Of a DNA stretch of 22,532 bases, positions 15,854-22,532 are shown in pieces; position 1 is the first letter of the stretch; each line of letters begins with the position of its first letter. Under the pieces are notes generated by a model. The model was not told the DNA's origin. It did not search any database and saw only the letters and a list, made by a program, of their open reading frames with translations. Source of the stretch: VMCP01 sp965655465 (GTDB lineage: Bacteria > Bacteroidota > Bacteroidia > NS11-12g > UBA955). Both the position numbers and the translations under genes were made by a program. The DNA is taken from contig CBFHGY010000031.1 in the NCBI GenBank assembly GCA_965655465.1, forward strand, positions 1 to 22,532, written 5' to 3'.

Positions 15854-16048
15854 TGCTAATTAAGCACGTTTCATCTTTGAAACCACCTTGTTTTTGCATT
15901 TTTGTATTGTTTAAGCATATTGTAAAAGGCTTATTTTGCATTTTCAAATAAGCACTTAGTTGGAGATTTTTTTGCTTATTTTTACATTTTTGTACATAAT
16001 AAGCAATATGCATAAGTCTTATTTTGTATATATTTGTAGTATTAAGCA
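15854..16048. promoter_or_regulatory. Cluster of AAGCA/TGCTT repeats before the AAA+ ATPase gene
   Basis: This AT-rich stretch holds several copies of one short word in both orientations: TGCTAATTAAGCA (15854), TTAAGCA (15911), GCTTATTT pairing with AAATAAGC (15929-15936 and 15946-15953), TTGCTTATT pairing with AATAAGCAA (15972-15980 and 15998-16006), and TTAAGCA (16042). A perfect palindrome ATAAGTCTTAT lies at 16012-16022, and an 11-base direct repeat TTTTGCATTTT occurs at 15892 and 15934. No protein frame makes sense here. The layout suggests clustered operator sites or RNA hairpins controlling the following gene. Confidence 0.5.
16029..16036 (+). promoter_or_regulatory. -7 box of the AAA+ ATPase gene
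   Basis: TATATTTG matches TAnnTTTG and ends 17 bases before the ATG at 16054. The palindrome at 16012-16022 lies just upstream, in the spacer region. No clear TTG is seen at -33. Confidence 0.5.
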
Positions 16049-16053
16049 ATTTT

Positions 16054-17517
16054 ATGAGTAGCTTTACCCTTATTCCTACACACAAAATAACAGAACGCCT
16101 TAGGTTTGAGAATCCTTGGTGGCTGTATAAGCGCGTTTCGTACTTTTATGATGCCATGCGCAGGCGATTGTATTTCGAATTGTTTTTTCCTTATGTAGAA
16201 GAAATCCAAATACGTCGTGCTGTTGTTTTAATGGGTCCCAGACGCGTTGGAAAAACCGTGATGATCTTTCATAGCATTGCAGCATTATTAGAAAAGGGAA
16301 TTGAGCCTCAAAAGATATTTTTTATTGGAATGGATAATCCCGTTTATGTGAACATGGGGTTGGAAGATCTATTGGAATTATGCAAGCTTTCCTTGAGTTT
16401 AGAATCCCTATCGGGTTGTTATGTGTTTTTTGATGAGATACAATATTTAAAGGATTGGGAGCGACATTTAAAGGTATTGGTCGATTCGTATCCCGACACC
16501 AAATTTGTAGCATCGGGGTCTGCAGCAGCAGCTTTGAAGTGGCACAGTACCGAAAGTGGTGCCGGCAGGTTCACCGATTTTATGTTGCCTCCTTTAACGT
16601 TCCAAGAATTCATACATCTGAAGGAAATGAATCACTTGATTAAGGAGCCTCATGTGAGTTATGGGGGAATTCCCCCCGAATACAAAATAACGCATGATAT
16701 TAAATCACTGAACAAAGAATTTCAGCAATATTTGAATTTTGGGGGATATCCCGAAGTCGTTTTATCCGAAAAAATCCAAAGTAATGTGAGTCGCTTTATC
16801 AAAAGCGATATTGTAGACAAGGTATTATTGCGCGATTTGCCCAGTATATATGGCATTAGAGACGTACAAGAGTTGAATCGTTTTTTTACGTATATCGCGT
16901 ATAATACCGGAAACGAATTCTCGTATGAAACGATGTCGAAGCAAAGCGGCATACAGAAGGAAACCTTGAAGCGGTATTTGGAGTATTTAGAGGCGGCATT
17001 TTTGTTAAAGGTATTGAATAAGGTAGATTTGAATGCGAAGCGTTTGAAGCGGGTTACGAGTTTTAAGGTATATTTAACCAATCCATCGTTGCGAACGGCC
17101 TTGTTTTCGCCTGTTGGCGAAGCCGACGAAGAAATGGGCAATATGGTAGAAACGGCTTTGGTTTCGCAGTGGATGCACCGGGAGAAGTTGAATTTGGCGT
17201 ATGCGCATTGGAAAGAGGGAAGGAGTGAGGGCGAAGTGGATTTGGTAGTGGTTGACGATGCACGTTTTACGCCCATTTGGGCCACCGAGATCAAGTGGAG
17301 CAATCGCTATACGGTTCACACGAAGGAGCTGAAGAGTTTACTCCAATTTTGCACCCAGCACCACCTGTCGAGGGCCTTGGTAACCACGATCGACCAAACC
17401 CTCACTAAATCGATCGATGGCGTGAGCATTTCATTCATGCCTGCGGCGGTGTATGCGTATAATGTGGGCAATACGACCTTGCGCATGAAGTACGATAAGG
17501 ATAGTGAGGTGTTTTAG
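16054..17517 (+). CDS. AAA+ ATPase with DUF4143 domain
   Basis: This is a 487-residue ATPase of the AAA_14 / DUF4143 type, a large and poorly understood prokaryotic family often present in many copies per genome. It shows Walker A GPRRVGKT (residues 61-68), Walker B CYVFFDEIQYL (Asp127, Glu128), FVASGSAAAAL as the sensor strand, and GRFTDFMLPPLTFQEF, which is typical of the family. The C-terminal DUF4143 part (from about residue 225) contains a winged-helix-like segment with LKRYLEYLEAAFLLKV and ends with a nuclease-like EGEVDLVV...ATEIKWS pattern reminiscent of PD-(D/E)XK folds. A TTG at 16024 opens the frame earlier, but that stretch overlaps the promoter box. The 5' half is near 38% GC, while bases 17161-17460 are near 52%. 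The function is unknown; it stands alone after the tRNA. Confidence 0.88.
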   Translation: MSSFTLIPTHKITERLRFENPWWLYKRVSYFYDAMRRRLYFELFFPYVEEIQIRRAVVLMGPRRVGKTVMIFHSIAALLEKGIEPQKIFFIGMDNPVYVNMGLEDLLELCKLSLSLESLSGCYVFFDEIQYLKDWERHLKVLVDSYPDTKFVASGSAAAALKWHSTESGAGRFTDFMLPPLTFQEFIHLKEMNHLIKEPHVSYGGIPPEYKITHDIKSLNKEFQQYLNFGGYPEVVLSEKIQSNVSRFIKSDIVDKVLLRDLPSIYGIRDVQELNRFFTYIAYNTGNEFSYETMSKQSGIQKETLKRYLEYLEAAFLLKVLNKVDLNAKRLKRVTSFKVYLTNPSLRTALFSPVGEADEEMGNMVETALVSQWMHREKLNLAYAHWKEGRSEGEVDLVVVDDARFTPIWATEIKWSNRYTVHTKELKSLLQFCTQHHLSRALVTTIDQTLTKSIDGVSISFMPAAVYAYNVGNTTLRMKYDKDSEVF

Positions 17518-17745
17518 GTCATAACGACTTTTGAAAGTGGAATTATTAATACCCTAAATATCCCCCAATTATGTTAGGAATAATTGAAGTTGGATTAAAC
17601 TGAAGTATTCGCAACAATACTATTTATTTAGAAGAGATTCAATTAATTTTTTAAATCTCCTGGCTAGTCCAATTATTATTGTTTAATTCGTAATTGAAAC
17701 ATCCATATATTTTTTATAGCGATGTTTTAAGTTATAATCTTATTT

Positions 17746-18147
17746 ATGAAACGAATCGAAGTCGTCGCCGCGGTAGTTGTCGACGTAAATAATAAATACA
17801 TGTGCGTTCAGCGTGGATTCAACAACAAGAGCTATTTATCTGAAAAATGGGAGTTTCCTGGTGGTAAGATTGAGGCTAATGAAAATCATGAAGAAGCACT
17901 AAAAAGAGAGATTAAAGAGGAATTGAATATGCAAATTGAAACGCTGAATCATATCATTACAGTTAATCATACGTATCCCGATTTCCAACTTATTATGCAT
18001 GCATATTTATCTAAGATTATCGATGGAGTACCCGTATTGACAGAACATTTGGATTTAAAATGGCTTTCAGAAGATGAACTAACAGGACTTGATTGGGCTG
18101 CTGCTGACATACCCATAGTTAGTAAAATAATAGGAAAAAATGAGTAA
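17746..18147 (+). CDS. MutT-like Nudix nucleoside triphosphate pyrophosphohydrolase
   Basis: This is a 133-residue Nudix hydrolase of the MutT/NudG type, expected to split (modified) nucleoside triphosphates to monophosphate and pyrophosphate. The Nudix box runs from Gly40: G-x5-E46-x7-R54-E55-I-K-E58-E59-L-N61-M. All catalytic acidic residues are present, but the conserved glycine near the end is Asn61. WEFPGGKIE and the C-terminal DWAAADIPIV are typical of the deoxynucleoside triphosphate branch. Its stop overlaps the helicase start by eight bases, so the two are one translation unit. The 228 bases before it are AT-rich, with no gene or clear promoter match; I see only small AT-rich inverted repeats there. 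It may be a cleanup enzyme for nucleotides made by the partner, or a signal-nucleotide hydrolase. Confidence 0.88.
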   Translation: MKRIEVVAAVVVDVNNKYMCVQRGFNNKSYLSEKWEFPGGKIEANENHEEALKREIKEELNMQIETLNHIITVNHTYPDFQLIMHAYLSKIIDGVPVLTEHLDLKWLSEDELTGLDWAAADIPIVSKIIGKNE

Positions 18148-20989
18148 ATCAGATTTAAGAGCGGGACTTGAAACGGGTTTTGTAAATAAATCAATTTACT
18201 CTGATCCTTCCTTATGGCCATCATTATTAACCAATGATCCTCAAACAGGTAAAAAAGTACTATCCAACTTAATCTCAGAATTACGGAATTGCCAAGAATT
18301 TTGGATTTTTGTCTCATTCATAACCACAAGTGGTGTTGCCTCTTTGTTAAATACCTTGGAAGAGTTAGAGGCGAAGAACATTAAAGGATCCATTTTAGTT
18401 TCAACATATCTCAATTTTTCTCAACCAGAGGCAATCAGGAGAATAAAAAGATTTAAGAATATTGATATCCGTGTATCCTCAAGTAATGCATTTCACTCCA
18501 AAGGATTTTTATTCCGTAAAAATGAACTATATCGATTAATTATTGGTAGTAGCAATTTGACTCAAAATGCACTTTCTACAAACAAAGAATGGAATTTAAA
18601 AGTTATTGCAACTTCAGAGAGTGAAATAATACGCCAAACACTTCTGGAGTTCGATAATGAATTCAAGAATGGAATTTTAACAGATAATACTTTTTTAGGC
18701 GAATACACCAAACAATGGTTATTTCAGCGTGAAATTGGCAAAATAAACAAGGAAATAGAGTCTATCGAGGCTAAAGTTGGTATCGCATCCATAACACCCA
18801 ATAAAATGCAATCGATAGCACTTTCAAATTTATCTGAAATTAGAAATAAAGGTGAAAATAAAGCGCTGATAATATCCGCAACAGGCACGGGAAAAACATT
18901 CTTAAGTGCTTTCGATGTGAAGCAATTCAATCCCAAACGCCTCTTATTTATCGTACACCGCTTCAACATTGCGGAATCTGCCATGAGGTCGTTTAAGGAA
19001 ATAATGCCAGATAGGTCGATGGGCCTGTTCAGCGGAATTGAGAGAAATGATCAAGCAGATTTTATTTTCTCTACAATTCAAACTATTTCGAAAAGGGAAC
19101 ATTTAAACCGGTTCAATCCGGATCATTTTGATTATGTAATTGTTGATGAATCGCATCGTGTAGCAGGAGATACCTATAATTATGCTTTAGATTATTTTAA
19201 ACCAAAGTTTCTATTAGGAATGACGGCAACACCGGAGCGTACCGACAATCAGGATATTTATCGTCATTTCGATTATAATATCGCTTGTGATATTAGATTG
19301 AATCAAGCGCTCAAGGAAGAGATGTTGTGTCCATTTCATTATTACGGCGTAACGGATTTCTTTATTAATAATCAGCCTATTTCAGACGTTACGAAAATTC
19401 GCCAATTAGAACGCGAGGAATTAGCTAAAAGAATGATTGAAAAATCGGAGTATTATAATTCCGATTCTGGCAGTATAAAATGTCTAATTTTCTGCAGCAA
19501 AATTGAAACCGCTAACGCATTAGCTGAAGAATTCAATAAATTGGGTAAAAAATCGATTTCTCTAACGGGATCAAGTTCAGAAGCCGCCCGAACGAATGCA
19601 ATCATTGATATTCAAAAAGATAGCAACGATACGTTACAGTATATTTTCACAGTAGATATTTTTAATGAAGGGGTCGACATTCCTAAAATAAACCAGATAA
19701 TTTTACTTCGTCCTACAGAGTCAGCGATTATTTTCATTCAGCAGCTCGGCCGTGGTTTGCGTGTTACAGAAAATAAAGAATATCTCACCATAATCGATTT
19801 TATTGGGAATTACGGAAAAAATTATTTACTCCCCATCGCTCTTTATGGAGATCAAAGCTATAACAAGGATAATTTAAGACGTTTGCTGACTAGTGGAAGT
19901 AGTTATATTCCTGGCGCTTCGACGGTAAATTTTGATAGGGTCGCGATGGATAGAATTTTTGATTCTATCAATAAGAATAATTTCTCCGCTTTAGTTGAAC
20001 TCAAGAATGCCTATTTTGATTTAAAGGCCAGGTTAGGAACGATGCCATTAATGATGGATTTTGTAACTGCCGATCTCCGAGATCCAATAGGATTTATTGA
20101 GAGCAAAAAATCCTATTTGAATTTTGTTAAATCCGTTGATAAAGACTGTGAATTTACAATTAGTGATAACGGCAATTATTTACTTGAGAAATTTGCGAGC
20201 CTAATCAATAATGGAATACGACCTCATGAATCGGAAGTATTGAAAATGCTAATTGATAAAAAAACTTGTGGCATACAAAATCTTAGGGATACCTTACACC
20301 TAAAATACCAAATTAGGCTAACAGATACGGATGTCAAGCAAATTATCAATGTGTTAAACTTCGATTTCTTTAAGTTGAAAACAGAAAGAGTAATAAAATT
20401 CGAAAATAATCAATTCTTAGCAACAGATTTATTAAATAATGAATTGAAATGTTCAGATTTCCTTGCGTTTTTGACAGATAATATTAATTACGCGCTATCT
20501 AAAGTTGAAAATGCATTTGATCGATCAGAATATGTGGAAGGATTCTTAAGGTATGAAAAATACAGTCGAAGAGATGTATGTCGTATTTTGAATTGGGAAA
20601 ATGATTTCTCTAGTACTATTTATGGTTATCGGACTAGAAATAAGGTAACACCTTGTTTCGTGACCTACAACAAATCTGAAGAATTGGAGGGAGATATCAA
20701 TTATAACGACCATTTTATAAACCAAGAAGTTTTTGCTTGGGAATCGCGCTCGAACAGGAAAATAGATAGTGATGAAATCACAAATGTTATAAACTCCGAA
20801 CGTATTTTACTTTTTATCAAAAAAGCGGATTCAGAAGGCGTTGACTTCTATTTTATAGGAGATGTTTCTATCATTCCAGGCAGTATCGAACAAGGCAAAA
20901 TGCCCAAAACCAATGCGCCCGTAGTTCATTTTCAATTCAAACTAGACAAGCCCGTTGAAGAAAATTTGTATAACTACCTGATTCAATAA
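18140..20989 (+). CDS. PLD nuclease-superfamily 2 helicase-DUF3427 fusion protein
   Basis: This is a 949-residue three-part protein. Residues 1-190 form a phospholipase-D-type nuclease domain with one HKD motif (His119-Ser-Lys121, then GSSN at 136-139 and a following NKEWNL). Residues about 215-570 form a DEAD/DEAH-like superfamily 2 helicase: ATGTGKT (247-253), DESH (336-339), TAT (362-364) and QQLGRGLR (534-541). From about residue 600 to the end lies a DUF3427-like region with YSRRDVCRILNW and FFIGDV-like strands (FYFIGDVSIIPG). A single HKD motif means the nuclease should act as a dimer. An AGGA lies shortly before the ATG, which overlaps the Nudix stop. This architecture occurs in genomic islands, and a role in phage defence or DNA repair is inferred, not shown. 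Confidence 0.9.
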   Translation: MSKSDLRAGLETGFVNKSIYSDPSLWPSLLTNDPQTGKKVLSNLISELRNCQEFWIFVSFITTSGVASLLNTLEELEAKNIKGSILVSTYLNFSQPEAIRRIKRFKNIDIRVSSSNAFHSKGFLFRKNELYRLIIGSSNLTQNALSTNKEWNLKVIATSESEIIRQTLLEFDNEFKNGILTDNTFLGEYTKQWLFQREIGKINKEIESIEAKVGIASITPNKMQSIALSNLSEIRNKGENKALIISATGTGKTFLSAFDVKQFNPKRLLFIVHRFNIAESAMRSFKEIMPDRSMGLFSGIERNDQADFIFSTIQTISKREHLNRFNPDHFDYVIVDESHRVAGDTYNYALDYFKPKFLLGMTATPERTDNQDIYRHFDYNIACDIRLNQALKEEMLCPFHYYGVTDFFINNQPISDVTKIRQLEREELAKRMIEKSEYYNSDSGSIKCLIFCSKIETANALAEEFNKLGKKSISLTGSSSEAARTNAIIDIQKDSNDTLQYIFTVDIFNEGVDIPKINQIILLRPTESAIIFIQQLGRGLRVTENKEYLTIIDFIGNYGKNYLLPIALYGDQSYNKDNLRRLLTSGSSYIPGASTVNFDRVAMDRIFDSINKNNFSALVELKNAYFDLKARLGTMPLMMDFVTADLRDPIGFIESKKSYLNFVKSVDKDCEFTISDNGNYLLEKFASLINNGIRPHESEVLKMLIDKKTCGIQNLRDTLHLKYQIRLTDTDVKQIINVLNFDFFKLKTERVIKFENNQFLATDLLNNELKCSDFLAFLTDNINYALSKVENAFDRSEYVEGFLRYEKYSRRDVCRILNWENDFSSTIYGYRTRNKVTPCFVTYNKSEELEGDINYNDHFINQEVFAWESRSNRKIDSDEITNVINSERILLFIKKADSEGVDFYFIGDVSIIPGSIEQGKMPKTNAPVVHFQFKLDKPVEENLYNYLIQ

Positions 20990-21003
20990 AGCCCGTATCG
21001 CAA

Positions 21004-21239
21004 CTAAAATTCTTCTGTATCAATCCTAAAAGAGCCGTGCTTAAGTTCTTGAACCCGTTCCGATTCTGTATATGTGTTATATTCTAGGAATTCAATAGAT
21101 TGATTGATATCGAAATAATAATAATACGTTCCACTTCGGTATAACAGACAAGTAGAAGGGATGATTCCGTTTTTTTCGTTAATTGAACCCCTTCGTAGCC
21201 TTTCTCCACCATTTCTTTGATGACCTCTTTCATTCTCAT
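21004..21239 (-). pseudogene. Small unrecognised gene, frame-broken at an A7 run
   Basis: Two overlapping minus-strand frames together read as one small protein. The first begins at the ATG at 21239 (MRMKEVIKEMVEKGYEGVQL), and the second, one base out of step, continues NGIIPSTCLLYRSGTYYYYF to end HGSFRIDTEEF at 21004. They meet at a run of seven A on the minus strand (21170-21176). With six A the frames join into about 78 residues, reading LTKNGIIPS across the join. The two halves have sensible soluble-protein composition, while the unused parts do not. It may be a decayed gene, a sequencing or assembly error, a phase-variable run, or programmed slippage. I do not recognise the family. It converges on the helicase gene with a 14-base gap. 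Confidence 0.5.
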
Positions 21240-21345
21240 TATAGAACAATGAAAATGGAGATCATCCAAATATTAAATTCTATCACCCCCCTGTAATCTT
21301 CCCAAACACATCCCATCCGTGTGTGTCTCGACATCCTCAAAGGGC

Positions 21346-21600
21346 TCAAAATAATATGTTCGCCAATATAACCAGCAAAAATAAAAATACCGGTATTGCC
21401 GCCAGAATGATCATGATAGTTTTAACAATGTTGCCATCTCCAATTCTGGGACTTACCAAAAGACCAATACTTGAAATGAATCCGAATGAAAATAATAATA
21501 AAAATGCTAAATTTTCGAATATCAAAAAATCAACGAAAGTGAAAAACATCGAAAGAATTAATAACCCTATTGTTGAAAATAGCAAACTTAAAATGCCCAA
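21346..21600 (-). CDS. Small hydrophobic membrane protein, start uncertain
   Basis: This is a protein of about 84 residues, mostly hydrophobic, with about three membrane segments: LSLLFSTIGLLILSMFF, NLAFLLLFSFGFISSIGLLV and VKTIMIILAAIPVFLFLLVI, with a short polar loop PRIGDGN between the last two. The only in-frame start codon is TTG at 21600. Upstream the frame is open back to 21645 and reads SKSRYGESIIGYLIALG, without an ATG. An ATG in another frame, on the minus strand at 21632-21630 (MENPS...), would join this frame if one base were inserted. So either a TTG start is used or the 5' end is broken. I do not recognise the family. It shares orientation and membrane character with the next gene upstream, so the two may belong together. 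Confidence 0.5.
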   Translation of the reverse strand: MGILSLLFSTIGLLILSMFFTFVDFLIFENLAFLLLFSFGFISSIGLLVSPRIGDGNIVKTIMIILAAIPVFLFLLVILANILF

Positions 21601-21661
21601 TGCGATTAAATATCCAATGATGGATTCTCCATATCTCGACTTTGACTACCAATAGATTTAG

Positions 21662-21682
21662 CCGCATTTTTGATAAATGCGG
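21662..21682. terminator. Hairpin between the two membrane-protein genes
   Basis: CCGCATTT at 21662-21669 and AAATGCGG at 21675-21682 form a perfect 8-bp stem with a 5-base loop. There is no clear T tract on either strand, so it may be a weak terminator or an mRNA-processing hairpin between the two minus-strand genes rather than a full terminator. Confidence 0.35.
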
Positions 21683-21787
21683 GTATTGAGCTTTAGACTC
21701 CAATGATAGGAACCCAAAAAAACCTAGGTAATAACAAAGAGCACAACTGGAACGTATTTTCTTTATATCGTAAATATGGGTATTGTT

Positions 21788-22465
21788 CTAAAAGTAAATA
21801 GCAAAAGCAGCCATTACAATTATTAAAAACAAAACCATCAATATTAACAGCGAATATAACAGACTTAAACCCCAATGCATATCTCCAAAAACATATTCGA
21901 AAAATTTGAATAAATAGGATATGATATGCAACAAAAGGCCAAGAACCAAAAGACCAAAAATAATGCCGATCCAACGAAGACTGGCGACTCCGTGATTATT
22001 TATAATCTGTATTATCGCAATAGGAGCCGTAATGAATTGAGCAAAAATCGATCCCGCAAGCAGCCAAAAGCTAAACCTGAATAATGCACCTTCCTCGTAA
22101 ACATACTCCTTTTTAAAATATTGATATAAAGTAATACCCAGTGGAATTAACCAAACAAACAGAGCACCCAAAAAGTCTGAATCCCCAAAAGAACCAATAA
22201 GAAGTAAACCGGCCGGAATTAAAGCCAGAATCACGTTTAAATACAATATCCAGTCCCCAATTGGATCTCCCCAATAAGGCAATTCCAAAAACCGATGCTC
22301 GGAATGATTTTCATTGTTATCGCCCTTTGTATTCTTTCTCCAGTTCTGAATAGATTCAAGCAATGTTTTTCGCTGAACTTTTTTAGGAAGTTTTTGTTTC
22401 CCAATTTCTTTTGGGAAACCGTTTGCTCGGAAATCTCTTGCGATTTGAATAGGGGTGTTGACCAT
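21788..22465 (-). CDS. Polytopic membrane protein of unknown family, possibly the C-terminal part of a broken longer gene
   Basis: The 225-residue frame starts at an ATG at 22465. The first 65 residues are polar and basic (KEIGKQKLPKKVQRK), followed by about five hydrophobic segments, including WILYLNVILALIPAGLLLIG, ALFVWLIPLGITLYQYF, SLRWIGIIFGLLVLGLLLHI and LLYSLLILMVLFLIIVMAAF. I do not recognise the family. A stop lies two codons before the ATG in this frame, but the neighbouring frame is open to the window edge and reads like protein (GEGNWDIDSNLTWSTP). The two join smoothly (NLTWSTP to IQIARDF) if one C is added to the CCCC at 22452-22455. The true protein may therefore be longer, with a soluble N-terminal part outside the window. 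Confidence 0.55.
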   Translation of the reverse strand: MVNTPIQIARDFRANGFPKEIGKQKLPKKVQRKTLLESIQNWRKNTKGDNNENHSEHRFLELPYWGDPIGDWILYLNVILALIPAGLLLIGSFGDSDFLGALFVWLIPLGITLYQYFKKEYVYEEGALFRFSFWLLAGSIFAQFITAPIAIIQIINNHGVASLRWIGIIFGLLVLGLLLHIISYLFKFFEYVFGDMHWGLSLLYSLLILMVLFLIIVMAAFAIYF

Positions 22466-22530
22466 GTTAAATTACTATCAATGTCCCAATTACCTTCGCC
22501 ATGCGATTGCACGGCTTCTAACGGAATTGC
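22456..22530 (-). CDS. Incoming reading frame at the right edge, probably the 5' part of the membrane-protein gene
   Basis: Read from the right edge on the minus strand, this frame gives AIPLEAVQSHGEGNWDIDS then NLTWSTP, which looks like real coding sequence. It then runs out of register with the membrane-protein frame at the four-C run at 22452-22455. It could also be the end of a separate gene whose frame continues to a stop near 22237, but that continuation reads poorly. The family is not recognised. Confidence 0.3.
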
Positions 22531-22532
22531 TC

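Noticed and set aside
15681..16085. 134-codon minus-strand reading frame across the tRNA region
   Set aside because: It runs antisense through the tRNA-Lys gene, its terminator and the repeat cluster, and its translation has no protein-like features.
16722..17303. 193-codon minus-strand reading frame inside the ATPase gene
   Set aside because: It is fully antisense to the conserved DUF4143 part; the product is Ser/Lys/Phe-rich without domain features.
21323..21655. 110-codon plus-strand reading frame opposite the small membrane protein
   Set aside because: The minus strand gives clear membrane segments, while this frame is Asn/Lys-rich low-complexity sequence expected from the complement.
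21693..21974. 93-codon minus-strand frame overlapping the end of the polytopic membrane protein
   Set aside because: It is an out-of-frame reading of the same strand; the membrane-protein frame is longer and better formed.
15729..22532. Attachment-site repeat of the tRNA-Lys 3' end, integrase, or CRISPR array
   Set aside because: I looked for a second copy of the tRNA 3' end, for integrase-like sequence and for regularly spaced repeats and saw none. The AAGCA repeats are too short and irregular to be CRISPR.

Overview
The window is chromosomal DNA from a member of the Bacteroidota. Several signs point there: promoter boxes of the TAnnTTTG type, very few Shine-Dalgarno sequences, a BshC gene (bacillithiol synthesis), a TonB-dependent receptor with an N-terminal carboxypeptidase-regulatory-like domain, and a redoxin / cytochrome c-PHM gene pair. 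The left 15.7 kb is mostly housekeeping DNA, near 40% GC on the lines I counted. The right 6.5 kb is accessory DNA, with lines at 27-37% GC apart from one GC-rich patch.

Housekeeping part, left to right. The end of rimO (ribosomal protein S12 methylthiotransferase) overlaps bshC. A SulP anion transporter with a STAS domain follows and is almost fused to a beta carbonic anhydrase, which suggests a bicarbonate uptake/hydration pair. Converging on it is a minus-strand operon: a pRiA4b ORF-3 / TnpR-passenger-like gene, then miaA, then a TerC-family membrane protein. A TonB-dependent receptor diverges from that operon and converges on mutS. mutS diverges from a SpoU/TrmH RNA methyltransferase, which leads a tightly packed run: a thioredoxin-like lipoprotein (CPFC), a lipoprotein cytochrome c with a PHM-like copper domain, and a YghO-like acetyltransferase. 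A tRNA-Lys(TTT) gene with a clear promoter and a strong terminator closes this part.

Accessory part. After the tRNA lies an AT-rich regulatory region with repeated AAGCA/TGCTT inverted repeats, upstream of an AAA+ ATPase with a DUF4143 domain. The 3' half of that gene is much richer in GC than its 5' half. Next is a two-gene overlapping operon: a MutT-like Nudix hydrolase and a 949-residue PLD nuclease / superfamily 2 helicase / DUF3427 protein. This is the best candidate for a defence or DNA-repair system here. The last 1.5 kb, on the minus strand, holds small unrecognised genes, two of them membrane proteins. At least two, perhaps three, of these reading frames look broken at or near short homopolymers.

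A recurring feature is that the -7-like box lies only 4-8 bases before the start codon at five genes, which suggests many mRNAs here are leaderless or nearly so.
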